Assembly: GCF_019799945.1 (NCBI RefSeq)
Contig: NZ_JABGCH010000026.1
Location: 1 to 64,000 of the forward strand
Length of the DNA: 64,000 bases
Direction: 5' to 3'
Source: Modestobacter marinus
Lineage (GTDB): Bacteria; Actinomycetota; Actinomycetes; Mycobacteriales; Geodermatophilaceae
Shown: positions 21,255 to 30,449 of the stretch, piece after piece
How positions within the stretch are numbered: position 1 is the stretch's first letter
Layout of the letters: every line of letters begins with the position of its first letter
Made by a program: the position numbers and the translations under genes
Notes under the pieces: generated by a model
Databases searched by the model: none
Seen by the model: only the letters and a program-made list of their open reading frames with translations
Told to the model about the DNA's origin: nothing

Positions 21255-22943
21255 GTGGGGCAGGCAGGTCCGCGGATCCTGGACGGCCGGTACCAGCTCG
21301 AGGCGCTCATCGCCGCGGGCGGGATGGGTCAGGTCTGGCGCGCCCGGGACACCCTGCTCGGCCGGCCGGTCGCGGTGAAGGTGCTGCGTAGCGAGTACAC
21401 CGCCGACCCGACCTTCCTCGCCCGGTTCCGTGCCGAGGCGGTGCACGCCGCCTCGCTGAGCCACCCGAACATCGCGGCCGTGTACGACTACGGCGAGGTG
21501 GACGACGCGGACGGGGAGCAACTCGCCTACCTGGTGATGGAGCTCGTGCACGGTGAGCCGCTGTCCGCCCGGCTGCGCCAGGGGGCGCTCGGCCCCGAGG
21601 CCACCCTGTCGGTGCTGCGGCAGACCGCCCTCGCGCTGGCCCAGGCGCACCACGCGGGGCTGGTCCACCGCGACGTCAAGCCCGGGAACATCCTCGTCGA
21701 GCCGGGCGGGCGGGTGAAGATCACCGACTTCGGCATCGCCTGGTCGGCGGGGAGTGCGCCGATCACCCAGGCCGGCCAGGTCGTGGGCACCCCCCAGTAC
21801 GTGGCTCCCGAGCAGGTGGCCGGCCGCCCGCCGAGCCCGGCCAGCGACGTCTACTCCCTTGGGCTGGTCGGCTACGAGTGCCTGACCGGGCACGCCGCCT
21901 ACCGGGGCGACAACCCGCTGACGATCGCCCTCAAGCACGTCCAGGAGCAGCCCGAGCCGTTGCCGGCGGAGCTGCCCTCCGGCGTCCGGCACCTGGTGGA
22001 CGCCGCCGTGGCCCGAGACCCCCGGGCGCGGCCGCCGGACGCCGACGCGTTCGTGGCCGCGATCGACCGCGTCCGGCAGGGGCGGCCACCGGAGGAGGAC
22101 CCGGCGCCCACGCTCGACGTCCGGCGGCCCCCGGTGGCTCGCCAGCGGTGGGTGCCGGCCGTGGTCGCGGCGGCGCTCGCGGTCGCGTTCGGGCTGGGCG
22201 TCGCCGTACTGCTGCTGGGCCGGACCCCCGATCCGGGCACGGGGAACGCGGGGGCCGTGGCGGAGCAGTCGCCGACCGTCGTCCCGATCGTGCTGGAGCT
22301 CGACGACCACCTCGGCCGGCCCGCCGCCGAGGTGGCCCGGGAGCTGTCCGCGCTCGGGCTGCTCGTGCAGCAGCGGCGGGAGGTGGCGCCGGAGGCCGTC
22401 CCCGGGACCGTCATCGGGCTGGAGCCGGTGGGCGAGGAGCTGACCGCGGGGGACCTGGTGCGCCTGTCCGTCGCGGTCGCCGCGCCGTCCGCTCCGGCCC
22501 CCGAGCCGGAACCGTCCGACGACCCACCGACGGCCGCGGTCGAGCGGGCGCAGCGGACCACGGCGGCCGCGGTCCCGTCGTCCACCCCTGAGACCGCGCC
22601 GTTGCCGGAGACCCCGACCAGCTCGGCGCCGGTCACCTCCGCGCCCGAGACGTCCGCGCCGGAGACGTCCGCGCCGGAGAGCTCCGAGCCGGAGACCTCG
22701 GAGCCGGCAGAGAGCTCGGAGCCGCCGGAGAGCTCGGAGCCGCCGGAGAGCTCCGCGCCGGAGACCTCGGAGCCGCCGGAGAGCTCCGCGCCGGAGACCT
22801 CGGAGCCGGCGGAGAGCTCCGCGCCGGAGACCTCGGAGCCGGCGGAGACCACCGACGACGACGAGCCCCCGCCGTCCTCCGGGGAGTCGGGCGAGGAGTC
22901 GTCGGACAGCTCGGAGCCGTCGGAGACCACCGGCGAGGGGTGA
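21255..22943 (+). CDS. Transmembrane Ser/Thr protein kinase with one PASTA-like domain and repeat stalk
   Basis: 562 residues. The kinase domain spans 10-270: VAVKVL with Lys42, the catalytic loop HRDVKPGN, ITDFGIAW, and GTPQYVAPEQ. The Gly loop reads IAAGGMGQV, with Ala replacing the first of its usual glycines. A membrane helix (about 297-320, VPAVVAAALAVAFGLGVAVLLL) leads outside to one PASTA-like unit (DHLGRPAAEVARELSALGLLV). A 150-residue Glu/Pro/Ser/Thr-rich tail with 11-residue repeats follows. PASTA kinases sense wall fragments and control growth and division. A single PASTA and long disordered stalk differ from PknB (four PASTAs). It starts with GTG after a GAGGAG ribosome site. Confidence 0.85.
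   Translation: MGQAGPRILDGRYQLEALIAAGGMGQVWRARDTLLGRPVAVKVLRSEYTADPTFLARFRAEAVHAASLSHPNIAAVYDYGEVDDADGEQLAYLVMELVHGEPLSARLRQGALGPEATLSVLRQTALALAQAHHAGLVHRDVKPGNILVEPGGRVKITDFGIAWSAGSAPITQAGQVVGTPQYVAPEQVAGRPPSPASDVYSLGLVGYECLTGHAAYRGDNPLTIALKHVQEQPEPLPAELPSGVRHLVDAAVARDPRARPPDADAFVAAIDRVRQGRPPEEDPAPTLDVRRPPVARQRWVPAVVAAALAVAFGLGVAVLLLGRTPDPGTGNAGAVAEQSPTVVPIVLELDDHLGRPAAEVARELSALGLLVQQRREVAPEAVPGTVIGLEPVGEELTAGDLVRLSVAVAAPSAPAPEPEPSDDPPTAAVERAQRTTAAAVPSSTPETAPLPETPTSSAPVTSAPETSAPETSAPESSEPETSEPAESSEPPESSEPPESSAPETSEPPESSAPETSEPAESSAPETSEPAETTDDDEPPPSSGESGEESSDSSEPSETTGEG
22746..22844 (+). repeat. 33-base tandem repeat (11-residue units) in the kinase tail
   Basis: Three near-perfect 33-base units at 22746, 22779 and 22812 encode ESSAPETSEP plus Pro or Ala. 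Related, less regular units run from about 22640. The repeat keeps the frame and forms an acidic, Pro-rich extracellular stalk. Confidence 0.75.
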
Positions 22944-22989
22944 CCCCCCGGAGTTGCCCCGCCGACCCCGCGCCTGTGAAGGTGTCGGG

Positions 22990-23403
22990 GTGCTGACACA
23001 CGACCAGGCCCTGACCCTGCTGCAAGCCGCCCGCGAGGAGTCCGCGAAGCTGGGCGTGCCGATGTCCTTCGCCGTCATGGACCCGGGCGGGCACCTGGTG
23101 GCGCTGGTGCGCATGGACGGCGCGCCGTGGATCTCCACCGACGTCGCGCAGGGCAAGGCGTGGACGGCGGCCGCCTACGGTGCCCCCAGTGACGCGCAGA
23201 AGTCGAAGATGGAGCCGATGCCGAACTTCGCCGCGGCACTGACCACGATGACCAACGGCCGGTACACCCCGCAGACCGGCGCGGTGCCGGTGTACTCCGA
23301 CGGGCAGCTCCTGGGTGCCCTCGGCGCCAGCGGCGGCACCGGCAAGCAGGACGAGGACGTCTGCGCGGCCGCCGTGGCGGCCGGCGGCTACAGCGTCAGC
23401 TGA
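22990..23403 (+). CDS. Heme-binding GlcG/HbpS-like protein
   Basis: 137 residues. It has the GlcG/HbpS pattern: ALTLLQAAREESAKLGVPMSFAVMDPGGHLVALVRMDGAPWIS, KAWTAAAYG, and a C-terminal GALGASGGTGKQDEDVCAAAV. Members bind heme or small cofactors; some are secreted and others, as here, have no signal peptide. The GTG at 22990 matches the conserved N-terminus; an upstream start at 22954 would add an unusual Arg/Pro leader. It stands alone and converges with the next minus-strand gene. Confidence 0.8.
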   Translation: MLTHDQALTLLQAAREESAKLGVPMSFAVMDPGGHLVALVRMDGAPWISTDVAQGKAWTAAAYGAPSDAQKSKMEPMPNFAAALTTMTNGRYTPQTGAVPVYSDGQLLGALGASGGTGKQDEDVCAAAVAAGGYSVS

Positions 23404-23416
23404 CCCTCCGGGGCGC

Positions 23417-24046
23417 TCAGCCCGCCCCGCCGGCGGGCAGCCGCACGCCCAGCCGGCGGGCCTCGACCTCGGCCAGGGCCCGCACCGCGCCGGGGTCGCC
23501 GGCCCGCCACCCCGCCCCGGTCCCCGCAGGGAGCCGGGCCAGCTCGGGAAGGGGCGCGGTCGCCATCGCCCGGGCGGCGAGCAGCTCCAGGTCCGGCGCC
23601 CCCGGAGCGCCGGACCGGAGCAACCGGTCGACGGCGCCGGCCTCCCGCGCCCAGCGCAGCCGAGCCGGCACCCAGCGCAGCAGCAGCCAGCCCACCGGGA
23701 GCACGACGAGCACGACGGCGAGCACCGCAGCGAGGGTCTGCACCGCGTCCTGGGTGCTCTGACCCGCGCCGGTCACCGACTCCCCGGCGCGGCCGAGGGC
23801 GTCGAAGGGCGAGGCCAGCTCGTCGCCGACCACCGGGACGTCCTCGGCGACCCCTGAGGCGCTGCCCATCGACTCGGACATCGAGCGGCCGAGCTCCGCC
23901 ACCGCCCGGCCCGGCTCGGCGAGCACGAGCACCGCGCCGTGGACGGTGCGGGCCACCAGGACCCAGAGCACCAGCCACGCCAGCAGGCCCAGGTCGCCGG
24001 CCAGCTGCCGGGCGCGGCGGTCGGGGCGGTCGGCGTACAGGCGCAT
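23417..24046 (-). CDS. Membrane protein, two helices, unknown function
   Basis: 209 residues from the ATG at 24046, chosen for its GGAG ribosome site; an earlier in-frame start at 24127 adds a poor Arg/Pro leader. One helix is near residues 16-38 (LGLLAWLVLWVLVARTVHGAVLVL) and another near 105-125 (TLAAVLAVVLVVLPVGWLLL). A loop of about 65 residues rich in Ser/Glu/Gly joins them, and the C-terminal third is cytosolic and Ala/Arg-rich. Similar proteins are common in actinobacteria as hypothetical proteins. Confidence 0.65.
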   Translation of the reverse strand: MRLYADRPDRRARQLAGDLGLLAWLVLWVLVARTVHGAVLVLAEPGRAVAELGRSMSESMGSASGVAEDVPVVGDELASPFDALGRAGESVTGAGQSTQDAVQTLAAVLAVVLVVLPVGWLLLRWVPARLRWAREAGAVDRLLRSGAPGAPDLELLAARAMATAPLPELARLPAGTGAGWRAGDPGAVRALAEVEARRLGVRLPAGGAG

Positions 24047-24171
24047 CGGGTGGCTCCGGGAACGAGGGGACGGTCCCCGGCATGGTGCGGCACCGCGGCC
24101 CGGGCGGCGATCCGGGGCATTGAGCAAGAACGGTCGGGCACCGGGCGGTGGACGACGGCCAGACTCTGCGC

Positions 24172-25107
24172 ATGGCCGAGACCGAGCAGGTGCCCGCCGG
24201 GCGCGACCGGCTCCGCGAACTCCTCGACGCGGTGCTCGACGAGGACAACCACACGCTCACCGACATGGCCGGGGACGCCTTCGCCTCCCCGTGGCACTTC
24301 AGCCGGCAGGTCGCGCGGGGCGCCGGGGAGTCCCCGGTCGCGCTGCGCCGGCGGGTGGTGCTGGAGCGCGCGGCCTGGCAGCTCCGGCAGGGGCGCAGCG
24401 TCACCGACGTGGCGTTCGCCGCCGGCTACGAGTCCGTCGAGGGGTTCAGCCGCGCGTTCGCCCGCGCCTACGGGCACACGCCGGGACACCTGGTCGGCCC
24501 GCGCACGCGCGACGAGCACTGGCTGCCCGCGCCCAACGGCATCCACTTCCACCCGCCGACCTCGCTGTGGGTGGCCGGCGAGCAGGGCCACCGCAGCGGG
24601 GACGAGGTGACCGCGCTGCTGGTCCACCACGACCTCGAGGACACCCGCGCGCTGCTGGAGACGGCCAAGGAGCTGCCGGAGCAGGAGTACCGGCTGCCGC
24701 GCGCACCCGGCCTGCAGGTGCTCCCCTGGGACGGGCCGGAGGAGTCCCTCGCCGCGGTGCTGGCCCACCTGGTCTGGACGACGGAGGTGTGGCTGGCCTC
24801 CGTGGAGGGCGCCGACCTCCCGGTCCAGGGCGGGGACGACCCCGGCGCCCTGCTGGGCCGCCACGACGCCGTCGCGCCCCGCTGGCTGGCCGCTGTGCGG
24901 GACGTCTCCCGCCGCGGCGCCTGGGGCGACCGGCTGGTCGACGCGCTGTGCGACCCGCCGGAGACGTTCGTGCTCGGCAGCGTGGTGGCGCACGTGCTCA
25001 CGTTCAGCGCCCACCGCCGGCAGCTGGCCCGGCACTGGCTCCGGCAGGCCGGTGTCCCGGTCGACACCGGCGACCCGATCGAATGGCTCCGGAGGAGGAC
25101 CCCGTGA
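24172..25107 (+). CDS. AraC-type regulator fused to a DinB-like domain
   Basis: About 311 residues. Residues 12-105 are an AraC-type double HTH: LTDMAGDAFASPWHFSRQVARGAGESPVALRRR, then SVTDVAFAAGYESVEGFSRAFARAYGHTPG. The rest is a four-helix DinB_2-like domain (LLVHHDLEDTRALLETAKELPEQEY...LAHLVWTTEVWLASVEG). The pairing of an HTH with a DinB fold suggests a stress or small-molecule sensor. Start: ATG at 24172, seven bases after a CAGACT -10-like hexamer; GTG at 24148 is the alternative. It overlaps the downstream reductase gene by four bases, so the two are a unit. Confidence 0.78.
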   Translation: MAETEQVPAGRDRLRELLDAVLDEDNHTLTDMAGDAFASPWHFSRQVARGAGESPVALRRRVVLERAAWQLRQGRSVTDVAFAAGYESVEGFSRAFARAYGHTPGHLVGPRTRDEHWLPAPNGIHFHPPTSLWVAGEQGHRSGDEVTALLVHHDLEDTRALLETAKELPEQEYRLPRAPGLQVLPWDGPEESLAAVLAHLVWTTEVWLASVEGADLPVQGGDDPGALLGRHDAVAPRWLAAVRDVSRRGAWGDRLVDALCDPPETFVLGSVVAHVLTFSAHRRQLARHWLRQAGVPVDTGDPIEWLRRRTP

Positions 25108-25643
25108 CCCGCACCGTCTTCTACACCGCCACCTCGCTCGACGGCTTCATCGCCGACCCCGACAACTCGCTGGACTGGCTGCTCTCCCGGCAGACCGACG
25201 AGAACGGGCCGATGGGCTACAAGGACTTCATCGAGGGCATCGGCGCGATGGCGATGGGCGCGACGACCTACCTGTGGGTCCGCGAGCACGACCCCGACTG
25301 GATGCCCGAGAAGCCCGCCTGGGTGTTCACCCACCGGGAGCTGGCGCCGATCGCCGGCGCGGACCTCCGGTTCACCGCCGGCGACGTCGCGCGCGAGCAC
25401 GCCGCCATGGTCGAGGCCGCCGGCCCGGACAAGGACGTGTGGGTGATCGGCGGCGGGGACCTGGCCGGCCAGTTCGCCGACGCCGGCCTGCTCGACGAGG
25501 TGGTCGTGGCCATCGCGCCGGTCACCCTGGGCGGCGGTGCGCCGCTGCTGCCGCGCCGGATCGAGCTGGAGGTCCGGGAGGTGGAGCGCAACGGCGAGCT
25601 GGTCTGCATCCGCTTCGCCGTCCGGCGCGAGCCACCCGCCTGA
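25104..25643 (+). CDS. Dihydrofolate-reductase-like (RibD C-terminal type) oxidoreductase
   Basis: 179 residues. The family pattern is YTATSLDGFIADPDNSLDWL at the N-terminus. MAMGATTYLWV follows, then VWVIGGGDLAGQFADAGLLDEVVVAIAPVTLGGGAPLL, the NADPH-site glycine run and C-terminal strand. The family is related to RibD reductases and binds NADPH; substrates are usually unknown. GTG at 25104 follows GGAGGAGG and overlaps the AraC-type regulator stop, so the regulator probably controls it. Confidence 0.82.
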   Translation: MTRTVFYTATSLDGFIADPDNSLDWLLSRQTDENGPMGYKDFIEGIGAMAMGATTYLWVREHDPDWMPEKPAWVFTHRELAPIAGADLRFTAGDVAREHAAMVEAAGPDKDVWVIGGGDLAGQFADAGLLDEVVVAIAPVTLGGGAPLLPRRIELEVREVERNGELVCIRFAVRREPPA

Positions 25644-25710
25644 CCCGGCCCGCGTTCACCCCGTCCGGTGACCCCCGGGGCGGGTTCCGCGTGCCAGACT
25701 CCGATCACCA

Positions 25711-25724
25711 CCGGTCCTGACCGG
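25711..25724. promoter_or_regulatory. Inverted repeat upstream of ald
   Basis: CCGGT-cctg-ACCGG lies 67 bases before the ald start. A CAGACT hexamer (25695-25700) precedes it. It could be an operator for an Lrp/AldR-type regulator; this is a guess from position only. Confidence 0.22.
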
Positions 25725-25790
25725 GCCGGCATCGACGCCGCGGACTCTCCCGTGACCCGGGGGCGCCGCACCGGGGACAGGGGTCGCACC

Positions 25791-26906
25791 GTGCACGTGG
25801 GAGTCGCTCGAGAGGTCAAGAACCGCGAGTACCGGGTCGCCCTGACGCCGTCCGGGGTCACCGAGCTGGTCGCCGCCGGCCACGAGGTGCTCGTGGAGCA
25901 CGACGCCGGCGCGGGGTCGTCGATCCCGGACGCGGACTTCGTGGCGGCCGGCGCGCGCATCGTCCCCACCGCCGACGAGGTCTGGGGCACCGCCGACCTG
26001 CTGCTGAAGGTCAAGGAGCCGGTCGAGGAGGAGTACGCCCGCATGCGCGCCGGGCAGACCCTCTTCACCTACCTGCACCTCGCCGCCTCCCGCGCCTGCA
26101 CCGACGCGCTGCTCGCCTCGGGCACCACCGCCGTCGCCTACGAGACGGTGCAGCTCGACGGCGGGGCGCTGCCGCTGCTGGCACCCATGTCCGAGGTCGC
26201 CGGGCGGATGGCCCCGCAGGTCGGCGCGCACACCCTCGAGCGGGCGCAGGGCGGGCGCGGCGTGCTGCTCGGCGGGGTGTCCGGCGTGCACGCGGCGAAG
26301 GTCGTCGTCCTCGGCGCCGGGGTGTCGGGGATGGCGGCCGCCACGATCGCGCTGGGCATGCAGGCGCAGCTCACCGTGCTCGACCGGGACCTGGAGAAGC
26401 TGCGCGCCGCCGACCGGCTCTACCGCGGGCACCTGCAGACCGTCGCCTCCAACGCGCTGGAGGTGGAGCGGGCGGTGCTGGAGGCCGACCTGGTGATCGG
26501 CGCGGTGCTGGTGCCCGGCGCCAAGGCGCCCACCCTGGTCAGCAACGACCTGGTGGCGCGGATGAAGCCGGGCTCGGTGCTGGTGGACATCGCCGTCGAC
26601 CAGGGCGGCTGCTTCGAGGCGACCCGCCCCACCACCCACGACGACCCCACGTACGCCGTGCACGACTCGGTCTTCTACTGCGTGGCGAACATGCCCGGCG
26701 CGGTGCCGCACACCTCGACCTACGCGCTGACCAACGTCACGCTGCCCTACGTCATGGCGCTGGCGAACCAGGGGACGGCGGCCGCCGTGGCCGCAGACCC
26801 GGCGCTGGCCCGCGGGGTCAACGTCGTCGACGGGCACCTGGTGCACGCCAGCGTGGCGGAGGCGCACGGGTTGCCGTGGAAGCAGGTCACGGAGGTGCTG
26901 TCCTGA
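25791..26906 (+). CDS. ald: Alanine dehydrogenase
   Basis: 371 residues from GTG 25791, the exact family length. The N-terminus is [21 protein letters not shown], followed by [13 protein letters not shown] with the substrate Lys. The NAD-binding loop [19 protein letters not shown] and the catalytic Asp segment [24 protein letters not shown] come next, then [14 protein letters not shown]. It converts alanine to pyruvate and ammonium with NAD. GTG at 25797 is an alternative start. Its 3' end overlaps the xerD start region by 31 bases. Confidence 0.92.
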   Translation: MHVGVAREVKNREYRVALTPSGVTELVAAGHEVLVEHDAGAGSSIPDADFVAAGARIVPTADEVWGTADLLLKVKEPVEEEYARMRAGQTLFTYLHLAASRACTDALLASGTTAVAYETVQLDGGALPLLAPMSEVAGRMAPQVGAHTLERAQGGRGVLLGGVSGVHAAKVVVLGAGVSGMAAATIALGMQAQLTVLDRDLEKLRAADRLYRGHLQTVASNALEVERAVLEADLVIGAVLVPGAKAPTLVSNDLVARMKPGSVLVDIAVDQGGCFEATRPTTHDDPTYAVHDSVFYCVANMPGAVPHTSTYALTNVTLPYVMALANQGTAAAVAADPALARGVNVVDGHLVHASVAEAHGLPWKQVTEVLS

Positions 26907-27871
26907 CCGCCGTCGTCCCCGCGCCGCGCGCGGCCCCCGGCCCCGCCGTCGAGCGGGTGGTGACCGGGTACCTCGACCACCTCACCGTCGAGCGCGGCTT
27001 GGCCGCCAACACGATCGCCTCCTACCGGCGCGACCTGCGCCGGTACGCCGAGTTCCTCGCCGCCACGGGCGTGCGGGGGATGGGGGAGGTGGGGGAGTCC
27101 GACGTCGCCGCGTTCCTCGTCGCGCTGCGGCAGGGGGACGACGACCACCCGCCGCTGTCGGCCACCTCCGCGGCCCGGGCGGTGGTCGCGGTGCGCGGGC
27201 TGCACCGGTTCGCGCTGCTCGACGGGCTGGTGCCCGACGACGTCGCCGCGGAGATCCGGCCGCCGGCCCCGGCCCGCCGGCTGCCCAAGGCGATCACCGT
27301 GGAGCAGATCGAGACGCTGCTGACCGCCGCCGCCTCGGTGGAGGGGCCGCGGGGGCTGCGGGACCGGGCGTTGCTGGAGCTGCTGTACGGCACCGGGGCG
27401 CGCATCTCCGAGGCGGTCGGGCTGGCCGTCGACGACCTGGACCTGGCGTCGGCGGCGGTGCGGCTGGCCGGCAAGGGCGGCAAGGAGCGCGTCGTCCCGG
27501 TGGGGAGCTACGCGGTCCGCGCCGTGGAGGACTACCTGGTGCGCGCCCGGCCGGCGCTGGCCGCCAAGGGACGCGGGGGAGTCCGCGGCGGCGCGCTGTT
27601 CCTCAACGCCCGCGGCGGGCCGCTGACCCGGCAGAGCGCCTGGTCGATCTTGCGCAGCGCGGCCGAGCGGGCCGGGCTGGCCGTCGAGCTGTCCCCGCAC
27701 ACGCTGCGGCACTCATTCGCCACCCACCTGCTCGACGGCGGTGCCGACGTCCGGGTCGTGCAGGAGCTGCTCGGCCACGCGTCGGTGACGACGACGCAGG
27801 TGTACACGCTGGTCACCGTCGAGCGGCTGCGTGAGGTGTACGCCACCAGCCACCCCCGCGCGCTGCGCTGA
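26876..27871 (+). CDS. xerD: Tyrosine recombinase XerD
   Basis: Up to 331 residues. The SAM-like DNA-binding N-terminal domain ([23 protein letters not shown]) leads to the catalytic domain. Catalytic residues seen: Arg in [12 protein letters not shown], Lys in [12 protein letters not shown], His-x-x-Arg in [12 protein letters not shown], and the Tyr nucleophile in [14 protein letters not shown]. XerC/XerD resolve chromosome dimers at dif. GTG at 26876 lies inside ald; GTG at 26957 is a possible later start (about 304 residues). Conserved synteny with the nudix gene and parA/scpA supports XerD over XerC. Confidence 0.9.
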   Translation: MEAGHGGAVLTAVVPAPRAAPGPAVERVVTGYLDHLTVERGLAANTIASYRRDLRRYAEFLAATGVRGMGEVGESDVAAFLVALRQGDDDHPPLSATSAARAVVAVRGLHRFALLDGLVPDDVAAEIRPPAPARRLPKAITVEQIETLLTAAASVEGPRGLRDRALLELLYGTGARISEAVGLAVDDLDLASAAVRLAGKGGKERVVPVGSYAVRAVEDYLVRARPALAAKGRGGVRGGALFLNARGGPLTRQSAWSILRSAAERAGLAVELSPHTLRHSFATHLLDGGADVRVVQELLGHASVTTTQVYTLVTVERLREVYATSHPRALR

Positions 27872-27886
27872 GACCGCGGCCCAGAT

Positions 27887-27902
27887 CACCTCCCGGGAGG
27901 TG
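27887..27902. terminator. Palindrome after xerD
   Basis: CACCTCCCGGGAGGTG is a perfect 16-base palindrome 15 bases past the xerD stop, in the 193-base gap before parA. It may be a short terminator hairpin for xerD or an operator for parA. Confidence 0.35.
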
Positions 27903-28064
27903 GTTCCGGTCGGGGTCAGGTCTGCCGAGAAGAAGGTCGGGAGAACGGACCGCGGCTTCCCCCCGCCGGACCTGCACGGCTCCCGGCGTGCCCACCGACC
28001 GGCGGGCACGGGACCGTCGACCGGCAGATTCCGCCGGCCGCACACCGAGGGAAGAGGCGCAGCG

Positions 28065-28985
28065 ATGTCGACACGAGCCGAGGCTGCGGGTTCCGCCATG
28101 GCGCTCCCGCACGTCGGGGACCCGGCCCGCGGCGGCGAGATGGGCGCCCCGGCCAGCCGTCTCGACCCTGCCCGGGCCCGTCAGCGCCCGCTGCCCACCC
28201 CTCCGCGGCTGGCCACGCACGGCCCGGCCAAGATCATCGCGATGTGCAACCAGAAGGGCGGCGTGGGCAAGACGACGTCGACCATCAACCTGGGTGCGGC
28301 GCTGGTGGAGCAGGGGCGCCGCGTGCTGCTGCTCGACCTCGACCCGCAGGGTGCGCTGTCGGTGGGCCTCGGCGTCCCCTCGCAGCACCTGGACCGGACG
28401 ATCTACAACGCGCTCATGGAGCGCAACACCCCGCTGGCCGACGTGCGGGTGCAGACCGGCATCGCCGGGCTGGACCTGGTGCCGAGCAACATCGACCTGT
28501 CCGCGGCCGAGGTGCAGCTGGTCAGCGAGGTCGCCCGCGAGCAGACCTTGACGCGGGTGCTCGCCTCGGTGCGGGACGAGTACGACTACGTGCTCATCGA
28601 CTGCCAGCCCTCGCTCGGCCTGCTGACGGTGAACGCGCTGACCGCCGCCGACGGCGTGATCATCCCGCTGGAGTGCGAGTTCTTCTCCCTCCGCGGCGTG
28701 GCGATGCTCGTGGACACGATCGACAAGGTCAAGGAACGGCTCAACCCGGCGCTGGAGATCTCCGGGATCCTGGCGACCATGTACGACTCGCGTACGGTGC
28801 ACTGCCGCGAGGTGTTCAGCCGGGTCGTCGAGGCGTTCGGCGACACCGTCTTCCAGACCGTCATCACCCGCACGGTGCGTTTCCCGGAGACCACGGTCGC
28901 CGGTCAGCCGATCACCACGTGGGCCCCGTCGTCGACCGGTGCGGCCGCGTACCGGGACCTGGCCAAGGAGGTCATAGCACTGTGA
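28065..28985 (+). CDS. parA: ParA family ATPase
   Basis: 306 residues. A 60-residue Ala/Pro/Arg-rich leader is followed by the deviant Walker A CNQKGGVGKTTSTINLG, Walker A' LLLDLDPQGALS, and Walker B VLIDCQPSLGLL. These are the signatures of the chromosome-segregation ParA/Soj/MinD superfamily. The ATG at 28065 has a GAGGGAAGAG ribosome site. This is the Rv1708 position, not the origin parAB pair, so it acts with scpA/scpB or with the small protein that follows and overlaps it by four bases. Confidence 0.9.
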   Translation: MSTRAEAAGSAMALPHVGDPARGGEMGAPASRLDPARARQRPLPTPPRLATHGPAKIIAMCNQKGGVGKTTSTINLGAALVEQGRRVLLLDLDPQGALSVGLGVPSQHLDRTIYNALMERNTPLADVRVQTGIAGLDLVPSNIDLSAAEVQLVSEVAREQTLTRVLASVRDEYDYVLIDCQPSLGLLTVNALTAADGVIIPLECEFFSLRGVAMLVDTIDKVKERLNPALEISGILATMYDSRTVHCREVFSRVVEAFGDTVFQTVITRTVRFPETTVAGQPITTWAPSSTGAAAYRDLAKEVIAL

Positions 28986-29506
28986 CACGCCGCCCTGTTC
29001 TCCCGGGGGCGAACGAGCTGTTCCGTCGGACCGACAACCCGGCGTCCGAGGCGTCCGCGGTGACCGAGCTGCCCAGCCTGGCCGCTGCCCGGTCGTCGCC
29101 GGCCCTGCGCGGCAACAACCCGGCCCCGGCTCTGCCGGTGACCGGGACGCCCGCGCCGGAGCCGGGCGCGCCGCCGCTCACGCTGGTGCCCGACGTCGCC
29201 GGAGGCGCGTCGCGGATCGTCGTCGACGAGCTCGCCGCCCACCGCGCGGCGCTGCCCACGCCCGGTCCCAAGCCCGTCCGGGCGCGCACCGAGAAGGGGC
29301 GCACCCGCCACGAGGAGAAGATCACCGTCTACTGCTCGGCCGAGGAGCTGCTCACCCTGGAGTCGGCGCGGCTGACGCTGCGCGGGCAGCACGGCGTCGT
29401 CGCCGACCGCGGGCGGATCGTCCGCGAGGCGATTGCGGTGCTGCTCTCGGACTACGAGCTGCACGGCGAGGACTCCGTCCTGGTGCGCCGCCTCCGCAAG
29501 CACTGA
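28982..29506 (+). CDS. Small ParA-linked protein with ribbon-helix-helix-like C-terminus
   Basis: 174 residues. The first 100 are disordered, Pro/Ala-rich. The C-terminal 70 (KITVYCSAEELLTLESARLTLRG, then GRIVREAIAVLLSDYELHG) have a beta strand followed by two helices, as in ribbon-helix-helix DNA-binding proteins. The GTG at 28982 overlaps the parA stop. Plasmid ParA ATPases often pair with RHH centromere-binding proteins, so this may be the DNA-binding partner of the preceding ParA. That function is inference. Confidence 0.65.
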   Translation: MTRRPVLPGANELFRRTDNPASEASAVTELPSLAAARSSPALRGNNPAPALPVTGTPAPEPGAPPLTLVPDVAGGASRIVVDELAAHRAALPTPGPKPVRARTEKGRTRHEEKITVYCSAEELLTLESARLTLRGQHGVVADRGRIVREAIAVLLSDYELHGEDSVLVRRLRKH

Positions 29507-29614
29507 GGCCTGCCCCCTCGGGTCCCGGACGCCGAGCCGCTGCGGATCACGTCCCAGGCGTTGCAGGGGTCCCGTCCGCACCTCGCGCGCCCGGGTCCCG
29601 TCGGTGCCCGCACC

Positions 29615-29620
29615 TAACCT
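29615..29620 (+). promoter_or_regulatory. -10 box TAACCT for leaderless scpA mRNA
   Basis: TAACCT fits TANNNT and ends seven bases before the GTG at 29628. With no Shine-Dalgarno sequence before that GTG, a leaderless transcript is the simplest reading, and it gives scpA-scpB their own promoter. Confidence 0.42.
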
Positions 29621-29627
29621 GACCTGC

Positions 29628-30449
29628 GTGACCACGGAGGAGGCGGGCGACGGGCGGTTCACCGTCCGGCTGACCAACTTCGAGGGCCCGTTCGACCTGC
29701 TGCTGCAGCTGATCGGCAAGCACAAGCTCGACGTCACCGAGATCGCGCTGTCGAAGGTCACCGACGAGTTCATCGCGCACCTGCACGCGCTCGGGGACGA
29801 GCTGGACCTGGACCAGGCCAGCGAGTTCCTCGTCGTGGCGTCGACGTTGCTGGACCTCAAGGCCGCCCGGCTGCTGCCCGCCGCGGACGTGGAGGACGAG
29901 GACGACCTCGCCGTCCTGGAGGCGCGGGACCTGCTGTTCGCCCGGCTGCTGCAGTACCGCGCTTACAAGCAGGCGGCGGCCTTCCTGCGCGGGCGGGAGG
30001 CCGACGCCGCGCGGCGGTTCCCGCGGGACGTCGCGCTGGAGCCGCGCTTCGCCGAGCTGATCCCGGAGGTCCTGCTCGGGATCAGCCCGGAGCAGTTCGG
30101 GGCGCTCGCGGCGCAGGCCCTCACCCCGAAGCCGCCGCCGACGGTCAGCGTCTCGCACCTGCACGCGCTGCCGGTCAGCCTCACCGAGCAGCTGGTCCTG
30201 GTCCGCGGCCGGCTCGCCGCCCGGGGGACGGCGACGTTCCGCGCGCTGTCGGGCGACTGCGCGCACACGCTGGAGGTGGTCGCCCGGTTCCTGGCGTTGC
30301 TGGAGCTGTACCGGCAGCAGCTGGTCACCTTCGACCAGGTGACGCCGCTGGGGGAGCTGCACGTGCGGTGGACCGGCCCGCCGCTAGTCGACGGCCGGCT
30401 GGCGGGTGTCGACGAGGACGTGGACGAGCGCGTGGAGGAGTACTCGTGA
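29628..30449 (+). CDS. scpA: Segregation and condensation protein A
   Basis: 273 residues. The signature N-terminus FTVRLTNFEGPFDLLLQLIGKHKLDVTEIALSKVTDEFI is followed by FLVVASTLLDLKAARLLP. A middle linker and a C-terminal winged helix (FRALSGDCAHTLEVVARFLALLELYRQQLVTFDQ) complete the kleisin. ScpA bridges SMC heads with ScpB in condensin. GTG at 29628 is chosen over upstream frames because of the conserved N-terminus and the TAACCT box. It overlaps scpB by four bases. Confidence 0.92.
   Translation: MTTEEAGDGRFTVRLTNFEGPFDLLLQLIGKHKLDVTEIALSKVTDEFIAHLHALGDELDLDQASEFLVVASTLLDLKAARLLPAADVEDEDDLAVLEARDLLFARLLQYRAYKQAAAFLRGREADAARRFPRDVALEPRFAELIPEVLLGISPEQFGALAAQALTPKPPPTVSVSHLHALPVSLTEQLVLVRGRLAARGTATFRALSGDCAHTLEVVARFLALLELYRQQLVTFDQVTPLGELHVRWTGPPLVDGRLAGVDEDVDERVEEYS

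Noticed and set aside
24046-24127. Upstream start of the two-helix membrane protein
   Set aside because: The leader is Arg/Pro-rich and lacks a ribosome site, while 24046 has GGAG.
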